This document shows, one piece after another, positions 36,375 to 46,031 of a DNA stretch of 64,000 nucleotides (its first letter is position 1; each line of letters starts with the position of its first letter). Made by a program: the position numbers and the translations under genes. The stretch lies in assembly GCA_913063405.1 (NCBI GenBank), contig CAJXZB010000011.1:28499-92498 (forward strand), written 5' to 3'. Source of the DNA: an uncultured Ulvibacter sp. Its GTDB lineage: Bacteria; Bacteroidota; Bacteroidia; Flavobacteriales; Flavobacteriaceae. The notes below the pieces were generated by a model. That model saw only the letters and a program-made list of their open reading frames with translations. It did no database searches and was not told the origin of the DNA.

Positions 36375-37871
36375 ATGCTCACAAAATTCATCGTTCTCGG
36401 AATATATGTCTCAATACTATTTCTAATTGGTATCCTGGCATCTCGACGGATAAAAAGCATGAGTGATTTTTATGTGGGAGGAAAGAACATGGGTTTCTGG
36501 GCGGTGGCCTTTTCTGCCCGCGCAACAGGAGAATCGGGTTGGTTGCTTATTGGGCTAACCGGAATGGGAGCCTTGGCCGGATTCTCTGGATACTGGGTTG
36601 TTCTGGGAGAAGTATTAGGCGTTTTTGTCTCCTGGTTTTTTATGGCCAAACTGTTCAAGCGAAAATCAGATGCCTATGGATCGATCACTATTCCAGATTA
36701 TCTACAAAGCCACTTTAAATCGACAACGCATACCTTAAGAATACTCGCTGCATCGGTGCTATCTATCTTTGTAATCATCTACGTGAGTTCACAAATCGAT
36801 GCAACGGGAATTGCCTTTGAATCTCTCCTGGATATCAACTATTATACAGGGGCGTTAATCGGGTTTGTCATTGTCCTTATTTATATCTTTATTGGTGGAT
36901 TTGTCGCGGCCGTTTGGTCCGATTTATTTCAAGGACTCTTGATGTTCTTTGGTCTGGTTCTACTTCCCATAGTGGTTTGGTTTTCCATGGACCATGGACA
37001 ATCGATCACTGCAGGCTTGCAAGCAATTGACCCAGCTTTAACCGATATATGGGGAGGAAACGACGATGCTTGGATGAATTTGTTCACCATCTTAGGCTTC
37101 TCAATGATTGGACTTGGATTCCTAGGATCACCACAGGTTTACGTTCGTTTTATGTCTATTAAAAACGAAAATGAAATTAACAAAGGAAGGTGGGTTGCCA
37201 TTATATTTACGCTACTCACAGATGCCGCCGCTGTGACTATCGGAATTCTAGCCAGAGTACTTTTCACAAAAAGTGGGCAAGATCCTGAAGCCATTTTTGG
37301 TATTGGGGCGACAGATGTGCTTAGTGTAATGACAGAAAATTTTCTTCCGTTCATCCTTGTTGCGATATACGTCGCCATTGTCCTTTCTGCAATTATGTCT
37401 ACCATTGATTCTTTACTCATCATTGCTTCAAGTGCCATTACACGGGATTTTTATCAGAAAATTTTTCGCCCGGACCTAAAGGACCAAGAACTTACCAAAA
37501 TATCTCGGATTGTCACAGTTATTATGGCCGTTATTGCCCTAGGAATAGCGATGACAATTGCGGTTGTATCCCCAGAAAGACAGGTGTTTTGGGTAATTAT
37601 CTTTGGCTGGTCCGGAATAGCGGCTACCTTTTGTCCGGTGATTATTTTGACCCTCTTTTGGAGGGGCTATTCTGAAAAAGGAGCCATCGCGTCCATGATC
37701 TCAGGTTTTATATCTGTGATCCTCTTTAAATTTGTTTTTCAAAACATGGAGGGTATTGGCGACTATTTTGTTGCCCTTGATGTACTCGCTCCATCCTTCC
37801 TGATTGCCATGATTTTTGGTTGGATTTTTTCGAAGGTTTATCCTCCTAAACTTCTGGAAAAGGAAAATTAA
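36375..37871 (+). CDS. Sodium:solute symporter (SSS family, PutP-like)
   Basis: About 498 aa from ATG 36375 (MLTKFIVLGI); a TTG at 36345 would add ten residues of poor character. It shows 12-13 hydrophobic segments and SSS-family blocks: RRIKSMSDFYVGGKNMG, RATGESGWLLIGLTGMGA, the YIFIGGFVAAVWSDLFQG segment corresponding to the family signature, and DSLLIIASSAITRDFY. The overall pattern resembles sodium/proline symporter PutP; the actual substrate cannot be read from sequence. It stands alone between decayed genes. Confidence 0.88.
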   Translation: MLTKFIVLGIYVSILFLIGILASRRIKSMSDFYVGGKNMGFWAVAFSARATGESGWLLIGLTGMGALAGFSGYWVVLGEVLGVFVSWFFMAKLFKRKSDAYGSITIPDYLQSHFKSTTHTLRILAASVLSIFVIIYVSSQIDATGIAFESLLDINYYTGALIGFVIVLIYIFIGGFVAAVWSDLFQGLLMFFGLVLLPIVVWFSMDHGQSITAGLQAIDPALTDIWGGNDDAWMNLFTILGFSMIGLGFLGSPQVYVRFMSIKNENEINKGRWVAIIFTLLTDAAAVTIGILARVLFTKSGQDPEAIFGIGATDVLSVMTENFLPFILVAIYVAIVLSAIMSTIDSLLIIASSAITRDFYQKIFRPDLKDQELTKISRIVTVIMAVIALGIAMTIAVVSPERQVFWVIIFGWSGIAATFCPVIILTLFWRGYSEKGAIASMISGFISVILFKFVFQNMEGIGDYFVALDVLAPSFLIAMIFGWIFSKVYPPKLLEKEN

Positions 37872-37938
37872 TTTTTCGGATCAGGTGATGAATACCTAGC
37901 AGAAATAGTAAAGGGATACCTACAACGTTCAAGCAGTA

Positions 37939-39053
37939 TCACAGGGTTTGTATGGAGCTCCCTAATTTTAGATGATCACTTTGTATCGATAGATAATACA
38001 AACCTTCTGCACATTGATCCATATCGTATTCTATAATAGAATCGTCTGTTTCTTTAGTGAAGATGAGCCTTCCAGAGGTGTTATATAACTCCGTATATAG
38101 TAAAAGTTTGTTTTTGTTGGTTACAAAAAACAGTTCACGGGTAGGGTTGGGGTAGGTAATTAGCGTATTTAAACTAGCTTCCTCAGTGCCTAATGTTATG
38201 TCTATGGTAATCTTTCGAAGGTGACTCGAATCGTCTACATATAAAATATTTTCGTTTGGAGAAATTTCTATACCCAGTGGTGCATTGAACAGCGCATCGC
38301 TTAAAGTACCGTCCAGATAGCCAGGAACAGAGCCTACATATACACTTACCGTTCCGGAGTTGTCTACTTTATAAATTTTGCTTTCCCCTGTAGCGGTACC
38401 ATAAATACTGGAATCTAACACGCGATACACCATATGACCAAAACCAAAGCTCTCCAAATCCACCCATAGTTCCAATTCCCCGGTTTCGGTGTCCACTTTA
38501 TAGAGTTCATTTTGGGAAGACACAATCAACTCTCCGTCTCCATTAAAGACCATGGCCTGGAATCTATACAATAAAGGAGAATCTGCTAGAACAGTAACCG
38601 TACCGTCTGGAGTTATCTTATGAATTTGATATCCTGAATAATTTGGAGGTGTTCCAAGATTCGAGATGTATATAACATCATTTTCATCGATGGCAATCCC
38701 TGCAGGGCCATCTAACCCTGAGGCAATCACAGATATCGTACTAGTACTTAAATCTACAGTAAAAACAGTATTGTTATCGTAGTTAGAACCACGAAATCTC
38801 CATTTGTCAATTCATCAATATCAATAGGGCCAAAAAAGCCTGTTTGAAAATCAAAATCAAACGTATTGTTAAGAACGTCGAATTTGCCTATTTCGGTTCC
38901 GTTTTGAAGCCCTCCCGAAGTGGTGTAAACATTGCCTAATGCGTCCACATACATCCCGTCCTTTATCTTTGGATGCGTCACTAGGGTCTCCACAACCTGA
39001 GCATTCACATTAAAAAAAACCAATACAATACATGATAAAACCTTCTTTTTCAT
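37939..39053 (-). pseudogene. Frameshifted SMP-30/NHL-type secreted protein with T9SS tail
   Basis: The first part (39053 down to 38754) has a signal peptide (MKKKVLSCIVLVFFNVNAQ) and the start of beta-propeller repeats. The second part (38730 down to 37939) continues the repeats (GLDGPAGIAIDENDVIYISN, LGIEISPNENILYVDD) and ends with a T9SS tail (TYPNPTRELFFV). Reading the two frames together near 38783 restores NYDNNTVFTVDLSTSTISVIA, so a single lost A in an A-run explains the break. It is either a recent pseudogene or a sequencing indel. Confidence 0.82.
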
Positions 39054-39147
39054 AACTTTCGAATTATTATTTTTCTCAAATGAATTGGAAATTGTTTAAT
39101 AGGAAGTGTTGATTTATCAATCAGTACCAAGTTCTAATCGCTAAAGT

Positions 39148-39486
39148 ATGTTTTCTGCTCTTTATCTGAATTACCTTCACTATATGTGCTCCAACCTTAT
39201 TACTATTTTTACACTTTCAGTCACATTAATTCTCTTGTTTATACTGAATATTATTCCTGCCAGTACTCGAAGGAGAAATCAACACCTTCTTATTTTATTA
39301 GTTTGCCTTGCTTTACACTTTATTGCGGAGCTTTATGATTCGTCAAGTTATAAAAGTGCTGAACTTGATCTAATACTGTCCTATGTTAGTGATCAAGAAA
39401 TTTATTGTGAAGTAGGGTTTAATTCCAAATCGGCTTTTAACTATGCCTTTAAAAAGAGAACCAATACTACTCCGTCCTTCATTTAG
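39148..39486 (+). pseudogene. Internally deleted AraC-family membrane regulator
   Basis: The 112-residue frame joins an N-terminus with two hydrophobic segments (ITIFTLSVTLILLFILNII and LLILLVCLALHFIAEL) to the very end of an AraC DNA-binding domain (EVGFNSKSAFNYAFKKRTNT then TPSFI). The first helix-turn-helix and the linker are absent. Flavobacterial membrane-bound AraC regulators are about 350-400 aa, so roughly 250 codons were deleted in frame. It lies just upstream of the metal-efflux operon and might once have regulated it. Confidence 0.78.
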
Positions 39487-39564
39487 ATCTGATACTTCTA
39501 TAGGCTAGTTTTTGATGTTTTAAGTGAAACATTCTTTGCAAGCCCATTGCATACTATTTATTTA

Positions 39565-39572
39565 TATCTTTG
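39565..39572 (+). promoter_or_regulatory. TATCTTTG, candidate Bacteroidota -7 element
   Basis: The octamer matches TAnnTTTG exactly and ends four bases before the ATG at 39577. If used, transcription would begin at or next to that ATG, giving an almost leaderless mRNA for the metal-efflux operon. No well-spaced -33 TTTG box was found. Confidence 0.3.
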
Positions 39573-39576
39573 TACA

Positions 39577-39891
39577 ATGAAATTATTTGCAGTCATATTA
39601 GCTGTTTATATTCTCACATTGTCAGTTATTGTTTGTAATGATAGTGAGAGTCATGATATCGCTAATAGCGATATTGAGTATGCTCTAGAGGCAGATCATC
39701 ATTCAGATTCTGGAGAAACGGATATGTGTTCTCCTTTCTGCTCGTGTCAATGTTGTCAAATTAGTATTGTCTTTTTTGACGTTGAAGCTTTCGATATTTC
39801 AAAAGATAATTACTACAAGGCCGTGTATTTTTATCAGGACACTGACTTTCAAGTTTTCACTCATTCTTTATTTGAACCTCCAAGGGTTTAA
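39577..39891 (+). CDS. Small Cys-cluster protein upstream of cusA (DUF6660-like)
   Basis: About 104 aa from ATG 39577 (MKLFAVILAVYILTLSVIVC); the in-frame ATG at 39547 precedes the likely -7 element and is less probable. It has an N-terminal signal/membrane segment, then an acidic His-containing region (EADHHSDSGETDMC), a cluster CSPFCSCQCCQ, and a C-terminal FQVFTHSLFEPPR. Small proteins of this type commonly precede CusA-like genes in flavobacteria. The five clustered Cys plus His suggest metal binding in the periplasm; function is inferred from context. Confidence 0.68.
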   Translation: MKLFAVILAVYILTLSVIVCNDSESHDIANSDIEYALEADHHSDSGETDMCSPFCSCQCCQISIVFFDVEAFDISKDNYYKAVYFYQDTDFQVFTHSLFEPPRV

Positions 39892-39971
39892 TTCAATTAT
39901 TTCTTCGGACAGTTACGTCTTTTCAGTCTTGCCAATAGGCAGATTTTTAATTGAATTAAACTCAAAATCTA

Positions 39972-42900
39972 ATGATTAATAAACTCATTGAATTTTCAAT
40001 CAATAATAAATTTATTATTGCATTGTTTACCCTAGCTATTATCGTTGGTGGAGTTTACAGTGTACAACAAGTACCTGTTGATGCTGTGCCAGATATTACC
40101 AATAACCAAGTACAAATTATAACCCAAGCCCCAAATTTAGGAACTGAAGACATCGAGCAATTTGTTACGTATCCCGTGGAAGTTGCCGTTGCCAATTTAC
40201 CAGAAGTGACAGAAATTCGTTCTATTTCTCGTTTTGGGCTTTCTGTAGTAACAATAGTTTTTAGCGACGATTTGGATACGTATTTACCTCGGCAGCTAGT
40301 TTCAGAAAAGTTAAGCGAAATCAAATCAAATATTCCTGAAGGATTCGGCACCCCTTTTATGGGGCCAATTTCAACAGGATTAGGAGAAATCTATCAATAT
40401 ACCTTAGAAGTTGCTCCTGAATTTAAAGATAATTATGATGCTACAGAATTACGCACCATTCAAGATTGGATTATACGTCGGCAAATGGCAATGGTACCTG
40501 GTGTTGTAGAAGTAAATGCCTTTGGTGGTAGTGTGAAACAGTACGAAGTTACGATTGATCCCAACGAACTAAACGCTATAGGACTAACCATAAACGATGT
40601 GTATAACGCACTTGAAAAAAACAATGAAAATACGGGAGGTGCTTACATAGAAAAGAACCATCAGGCCAATTTCATCCGTGGCGAAGGTTTAGCACGTTCT
40701 TTAGATGATATTCGAAATATCGTCGTAGTTAATAAAGGCGGGATCCCAATTACCGTTAAAGACATTGGAACTGTTCAGTTCGGGAATGCAACTCGCTATG
40801 GAGCATTAACCAAGAACGGTGAGGGTGAAGCTGTTGGGGGTATGATTTTAATGTTGAAAGGTGCTAGTACCGATGCTGTTATCAAAAATGTAAACAAGCG
40901 TGTTTCTGAAATTCAAAAGTCCTTGCCAGATGGTGTTACTATTAAACCCTTTTTAGATCGAAGTAAGTTAATAGCGAGTACCACATCTACAGTGAGAAAT
41001 AACTTAATTGAAGGTGCGCTTATTGTCATTTTTATTTTGGTGTTTTTTCTTGGAAATTGGCGCGGCGGATTAGTCGTTGCCTCAACCATTCCACTATCAT
41101 TACTCTTTGCCTTTATATTAATGAATGTGTTTGGTGTTTGGGCAAATCTAATGAGTTTAGGAGCTATAGACTTCGGAATCATTGTCGATGGCGCGGTAAT
41201 AATCGTAGAAAGTACAGTGTTTCTTATTTATCAGCGTATTAAAAAAACAGGGGCAGTTACAGCAAAAGAGCGAGACGAAATTACCTATAGTGCCTCTTCA
41301 AAAATGATGAACACTGCTTTTTTTGGACAATTTATCATTCTTATAGTGTTCTTACCCATTTTAGCTTTGGAAGGTGTAGAAGGGAAAATGTTTATCCCAA
41401 TGGCCTTGACTTTTAGTTTCGCAATGATAGGAGCTATGGTGTTGTGTTTAACCTATGTACCCATGATTACCTCTGTATTTTTAAGAGCGCCAAAAACCGA
41501 AAAGAAATATTGGGGTGATAAAATAATACATTGGCTTGAAGATAAATACGAAAATGGATTGGTGAAAGCTTTAAAGCGTGGAAAGCTCATCGTGATTTCT
41601 GCCATTGTTTTACTAGGTGTTTCGGGTTATGTGTTTTCAAAAATGGGAGGCGAATTTATTCCACAGTTAGATGAAGGTGACTTGGCCTTTCACGCAATTT
41701 TAAAACCAGGAAGTTCATTGTCAGAAACAATTTCCACGACCACAAAAATCGAAAAGATTGTAAAAGATAACTTCCCAGAAGTTATCGATATTATTAGTAG
41801 AATTGGTGTGGCAGATGTACCTACAGATCCAATGCCTATGGATATTGCAGATGTATTTGTTATTCTGAAACCACAAAGCGAGTGGACCAATGCAACTACC
41901 AAAGAAGAGCTCATTGATAAAATGAAGGAAATGATGGAGCAAGTCCCAGGAGTTAATTATGAGTTTACTCAGCCAATCGAAATGCGATTTAATGAATTAA
42001 TTACCGGTGTTCGTGAAGATATTGCGGTAAAACTATATGGTGATGATTTGGATATTTTAGCACAAAAAGCGGAGGAAATTGGAAAAATTGTAGCTACGGT
42101 AGACGGGGTTGCCGATATGAAAGTGGAAGCCACTTCTGGGCAACCACAGATTACTATTAATTATGACCGCAGTAAAGTTGCACAATATGGTTTACAGATT
42201 AATGAACTTAATAATCTAATTGAAACTGCTTTTGCTGGTGGAGTCGCTGGGACTATTTTCGAAGGTGAAAAACGCTTCGATTTAGTAGTTCGTTTAAAAG
42301 AAGAATTGCGACAAGATTTAAACAATGTAAAGAACCTATTTGTCACCTTGCCTAGTGGAACACAAATTCCGCTAAAAGAAGTGGCAACGATAAGTTATAA
42401 ACCGGGACCCATGCAAATAAGTCGTGATAATACCAATCGCAGAACCTACGTTGGTATTAATGTACGTGGACGAGATATAAAATCGCTAGTAGAAGAAGTT
42501 CGTGAAAAAATTGAAGCGCAAGTGGAGTTGCCTTCGGGATATTATGTACGTTATGGCGGAGCTTTTGAGAATTTAGAACGTGCTACTAGCAAGTTAAAAA
42601 CGGTAGTCCCAATATCGTTGGCATTAATCTTCGTCCTTATTTTTATGGCCTTAAAATCCTTCAAACAAACCTTAATGATTTATATGGCCATTCCATTGGC
42701 AACCATTGGCGGGATTTTTTCATTACTACTTCGCGATATGCCATTTAGTATTTCGGCTGGGGTTGGGTTTATAGTTCTCTTCGGAGTGGCTGTCCTTAAC
42801 GGATTGGTTTTAATTAGTGGTTTTAATGAACTCAAAGAAGAAGGAGTAACAGATGTTAGCGAGCGCATTCGGGTGGGAACCAGAAGACGTATTCGCCCTA

Positions 42901-44303
42901 TTTTATTAACTGCCTTAACCGATATGCTAGGGTTTTTACCAATGGCATTGTCAACCTCTTCTGGCGCCGAGGTACAACAACCATTGGCGACGGTGGTGAT
43001 TGGTGGACTATTAACCTCTACATTATTAACCTTATTTGTCATTCCAATATTATATAGATGGATTGAGAATCAAGAAGAACGAAAAATGAAGTTTAAAATA
43101 CCTAAAACATCGATTGCAACGGTATTGTTATTGTTTTGCTTTGGAATTAGTCAAGCACAGCAACGATCGATAACTATGGGGGAAGCGGTAGCGTTGGCAA
43201 CAGAAAATTATCCGTCGGTAAAAGCCGCGAAACTTTCCGTAGAAAGAGAGAAAGCCTTAAAAACCATGGCTTGGGATTTTGGAAATACCAATATTTTCAC
43301 AGGAGCAGATGAAATTGGTAATAATAACAATGCGACTTATACAACAATAGGCATCGGCCAAAGTGCGATTGATCTTTTTAGTGTGGTTTCAAAAAATAAG
43401 TTAGCAAAAGCGAATATTCAATTGGCTGAAGTTAATGTGGAATTATCCTTGTTAGAGTTAAAACGAAAGGTCCAAATGGCGTGGGCTAAAACTTATGCTA
43501 CCAAGCGTATTTACCAATCGTATTCAGAAATTGATTCGGTATTTTCAGGGTTGAATAAAGCCTTGGATTTGCGGTATGAAACGGAAGCAATTTCAAAATT
43601 GGAGTACCGTGCAACGGCAAATCAAGGAAGATTAATCGAGCTTAAAAAAAATGAGGCTTATGTCAATTACGAAATGGCATTGCAAAATTTGAATGTGTGG
43701 CTTATGGAGGATGCTATCGTTGACGTTTCAACAACGGATGTAATTTCCTTCGATAGCGCGCTTTTAACTTCGGACTTTGAAATAAAAAACCATCCATTGC
43801 AACTGTCATGGCAAAATGAACTAGCTGTAGCCTTGGCACAGAATAAAGTCGCCAATTCGGCCTTTTTGCCAAAGTTGTCCGCACAATATGGGGTACAAAA
43901 AATTGGAGATCAATCTGGATTTAATAGCTACCAACTTGGTATCCAAGTACCATTGTTTTTTAATAAGGCCAAGGGAAAGGCTAAGGCTTCAAAAATAAAT
44001 TCGGAAATAATTGAACAATCAAATAAAGCGAAGGAAGCACAACTAGTAAATCGATTTAACATGATGGTAACCCAGTATGAGCAGTTACAAAATAGTTGGA
44101 GTTATTACAAGGACGAGGCTCTACCATTGGCTGTAGAACAACGAAATGGCGTAATTTTGTCATTCAAGGAAGGCGCTATGGATTATATTGCTTTTCTTCA
44201 GAATATGAAAAACGCCATAGAATTGGAGGTTAGTACTTGGGAAGTATTACAACAGTATTTGGAAAGTAAAATACTGTTGGAATATTTCTTAACTAACAAA
44301 TAA
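39972..44303 (+). CDS. cusA: CusA/CzcA heavy-metal RND pump fused to TolC-like outer-membrane channel
   Basis: A 1443-aa protein. Residues ~1-1035 are a full HME-RND transporter: N-terminal VPVDAVPDITNNQVQI, DFGIIVDGAVIIVE in TM4, GGEFIPQLDEGDL, and a C-terminal TM block with GVAVLNGLVLISGF. At M1039 a second typical N-terminus appears (MKFKIPKTSIATVLLLFCFG, then ISQAQ), followed by ~400 residues of outer-membrane efflux protein (coiled-coil repeats with ALATENYPSVKAAKLSVERE). The fusion combines inner-membrane pump and outer-membrane channel in one frame and is common in flavobacteria. Cleavage at the internal signal-like segment is likely but unproven. Substrate (Cu, Ag, Zn, Co, Cd) is not determinable here. 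Confidence 0.92.
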   Translation: MINKLIEFSINNKFIIALFTLAIIVGGVYSVQQVPVDAVPDITNNQVQIITQAPNLGTEDIEQFVTYPVEVAVANLPEVTEIRSISRFGLSVVTIVFSDDLDTYLPRQLVSEKLSEIKSNIPEGFGTPFMGPISTGLGEIYQYTLEVAPEFKDNYDATELRTIQDWIIRRQMAMVPGVVEVNAFGGSVKQYEVTIDPNELNAIGLTINDVYNALEKNNENTGGAYIEKNHQANFIRGEGLARSLDDIRNIVVVNKGGIPITVKDIGTVQFGNATRYGALTKNGEGEAVGGMILMLKGASTDAVIKNVNKRVSEIQKSLPDGVTIKPFLDRSKLIASTTSTVRNNLIEGALIVIFILVFFLGNWRGGLVVASTIPLSLLFAFILMNVFGVWANLMSLGAIDFGIIVDGAVIIVESTVFLIYQRIKKTGAVTAKERDEITYSASSKMMNTAFFGQFIILIVFLPILALEGVEGKMFIPMALTFSFAMIGAMVLCLTYVPMITSVFLRAPKTEKKYWGDKIIHWLEDKYENGLVKALKRGKLIVISAIVLLGVSGYVFSKMGGEFIPQLDEGDLAFHAILKPGSSLSETISTTTKIEKIVKDNFPEVIDIISRIGVADVPTDPMPMDIADVFVILKPQSEWTNATTKEELIDKMKEMMEQVPGVNYEFTQPIEMRFNELITGVREDIAVKLYGDDLDILAQKAEEIGKIVATVDGVADMKVEATSGQPQITINYDRSKVAQYGLQINELNNLIETAFAGGVAGTIFEGEKRFDLVVRLKEELRQDLNNVKNLFVTLPSGTQIPLKEVATISYKPGPMQISRDNTNRRTYVGINVRGRDIKSLVEEVREKIEAQVELPSGYYVRYGGAFENLERATSKLKTVVPISLALIFVLIFMALKSFKQTLMIYMAIPLATIGGIFSLLLRDMPFSISAGVGFIVLFGVAVLNGLVLISGFNELKEEGVTDVSERIRVGTRRRIRPILLTALTDMLGFLPMALSTSSGAEVQQPLATVVIGGLLTSTLLTLFVIPILYRWIENQEERKMKFKIPKTSIATVLLLFCFGISQAQQRSITMGEAVALATENYPSVKAAKLSVEREKALKTMAWDFGNTNIFTGADEIGNNNNATYTTIGIGQSAIDLFSVVSKNKLAKANIQLAEVNVELSLLELKRKVQMAWAKTYATKRIYQSYSEIDSVFSGLNKALDLRYETEAISKLEYRATANQGRLIELKKNEAYVNYEMALQNLNVWLMEDAIVDVSTTDVISFDSALLTSDFEIKNHPLQLSWQNELAVALAQNKVANSAFLPKLSAQYGVQKIGDQSGFNSYQLGIQVPLFFNKAKGKAKASKINSEIIEQSNKAKEAQLVNRFNMMVTQYEQLQNSWSYYKDEALPLAVEQRNGVILSFKEGAMDYIAFLQNMKNAIELEVSTWEVLQQYLESKILLEYFLTNK

Positions 44304-44326
44304 GAGATAAAATTAATTAAAGCATA

Positions 44327-44340
44327 CCTGCTTTCGCAGG
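44327..44340. repeat. Short REP-like hairpin CCTGC-TTTC-GCAGG
   Basis: A five-base-pair perfect stem with a four-base loop between cusA and cusB. CCTGCTTTCGCAGG is a palindromic unit of a type often found as dispersed intergenic repeats. No second copy was noticed in this window. It could modulate the cusA/cusB transcript ratio. Confidence 0.4.
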
Positions 44341-44348
44341 AACTAAAG

Positions 44349-45587
44349 ATGAAAAAAGTAAATTTATATATCGCAATCATTCTTCTAGCCTCTATAGCAT
44401 TTATAGGCTGTAAAAACAATTCTGAAAAAGACAATCATAAACACGATGAGGGTAAGCACATTGAAAATACTTCGATTGCTACAAAAACTGAACTTGAACC
44501 TGTGGATGAAGAGGAGCAAGGACATGGAGAAGAATTAACGCTTACCCAAAAACAGTTGGATATTTTGGATATAAAAGTAGATACCCTTATTAAGCGCAAC
44601 ATGAGTGGTTTTATTCAAGTGAATGGGCAATTGGGTGTTCCTCCACAAAACGAGGCCATTGTCACCAGTATTTTAGGCGCAAACATTAGTAGCATAAGGG
44701 CGATTGAAGGCGATAAAGTAAAGAAAGGACAAACCCTGGCGTATATTAGTCATCCATCCATAATAATCATGCAAACAGACTATTTACAGACTTATAATAA
44801 GCTCACTTTTTTGGAGCAGGATTATAATCGTCAAAAGAAATTGTACGATGCACAAGTTGGTTCTGGAAGGGATTATCAGCAGGCACAATCTGCTTTTTCA
44901 AGCGCTAAAGGCTTAGCGAGAGGCTTAGAAAGTCAATTGCGTTTATTAGGTATTTCTCCTTCTAATGTACGTGCTGGAACTATTTCTCAAGTGGCTCCAG
45001 TGAGAAGTCCAATAGATGGCTTTATAGAAAAGGTAAAAATAAAATCAGGGCAATATGTGGAACCTCAAACACCAATGTTCGAAGTAGTTAATACGGAGCA
45101 TATTCATGCCGATTTAATGGTGTTTGAAAAAGATGTTTCCAAAGTGAAAAACGGACAGTTGGTAAAATTTAATATTGAAGCTTTAGGGAATAAAGAACTA
45201 ACCGCCAATATCTATTCCGTAGGAAAGTCATTTGAAGAAGGTCCAAAAGCCTTGCATGTGCATGCGGAAATAGAAAACAAAAATAAAAATCTTATTCCAG
45301 GAATGTATGTTAATGCTCGTATTATTACAGATGAAAGCTTGGAACAAGCCTTACCTGAAGATGCTGTTTTTCAAGAAGGTGAAACTTTCTATGTGTTTAT
45401 TGCTGAGGAGGAAGAAGATGGCACTTGGGGTTTTACCCCTAAAGAAGTTGTTGTGAAATCAACGAACAATGGATTTAGCGCTTTTGATTTTAAAGAAGAT
45501 GTTGAAAAGGGTACCTTGTTTGCACAAAGTGGGGCCTACTATTTAATGGCCGAAATGAAAAAAAGCGAAGCAGAACATGCACATTAA
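44349..45587 (+). CDS. cusB: CusB/CzcB-type periplasmic adaptor lipoprotein
   Basis: A 412-aa membrane-fusion protein linking pump and channel. The signal peptide ends in a lipobox (LASIAFIGC, Cys21), followed by a His/Lys/Asp-rich stretch (KDNHKHDEGKHIEN) that may bind metal. The biotinyl-lipoyl-like halves surround a coiled-coil hairpin (SAKGLARGLESQLRLLGISP), then VRSPIDGFIEKVKIKSGQYV and the beta-barrel domain. The C-terminus again ends in His (EAEHAH). It lies 45 bases after cusA and six bases before the fur-like gene. Confidence 0.9.
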   Translation: MKKVNLYIAIILLASIAFIGCKNNSEKDNHKHDEGKHIENTSIATKTELEPVDEEEQGHGEELTLTQKQLDILDIKVDTLIKRNMSGFIQVNGQLGVPPQNEAIVTSILGANISSIRAIEGDKVKKGQTLAYISHPSIIIMQTDYLQTYNKLTFLEQDYNRQKKLYDAQVGSGRDYQQAQSAFSSAKGLARGLESQLRLLGISPSNVRAGTISQVAPVRSPIDGFIEKVKIKSGQYVEPQTPMFEVVNTEHIHADLMVFEKDVSKVKNGQLVKFNIEALGNKELTANIYSVGKSFEEGPKALHVHAEIENKNKNLIPGMYVNARIITDESLEQALPEDAVFQEGETFYVFIAEEEEDGTWGFTPKEVVVKSTNNGFSAFDFKEDVEKGTLFAQSGAYYLMAEMKKSEAEHAH

Positions 45588-45593
45588 TCCAAT

Positions 45594-46007
45594 ATGACAA
45601 CAACAGATCAACAATTACAAGCGTATAACATAAGGCCAACGGCCATGCGTATTTTAGTATACCAATTTATAGTTTCTAAAACTTCGGCGGTAAGTTTGAC
45701 AGTCGTGGAAAATCATTTTGAAAAATCGGATCGAACAACCTTATATAGAACTTTAAAAACCTTTGAGGAAAAAGGACTAGTACATCGTATTGATGACGGT
45801 ACAGGCATTCCAAAGTATGCTTTATGCCAACACGATCACCATTCAGAAAAGCACTCGGATTTACATTTACATTTTAACTGTAACCAATGTGGAGATACAA
45901 TTTGTCTAACAGAGCATCAAATCCCACAAATTAATCTTCCCAGCGGTTTTATTACGGAAGATGTTAATATGTTGGTAAAGGGAGTTTGCGATAAATGTAG
46001 TACCTAA
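45594..46007 (+). CDS. Fur-family metal-responsive repressor
   Basis: A 137-aa Fur/Zur-type regulator. The winged helix (RPTAMRILVYQFIV, RTTLYRTLKTFEEKGLVHRI) is followed by a metal-binding domain with HDHHSEKHSDLHLHF, CNQCGD, and a closing CDKC (two CxxC pairs for structural zinc). It begins six bases after cusB, so it probably senses a metal and regulates this efflux operon or a related one. Its position as the last gene of a CusAB operon hints at zinc or another efflux metal rather than iron. Confidence 0.88.
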   Translation: MTTTDQQLQAYNIRPTAMRILVYQFIVSKTSAVSLTVVENHFEKSDRTTLYRTLKTFEEKGLVHRIDDGTGIPKYALCQHDHHSEKHSDLHLHFNCNQCGDTICLTEHQIPQINLPSGFITEDVNMLVKGVCDKCST

Positions 46008-46031
46008 ATGCAAACCTCGTGCATCGTTGGC

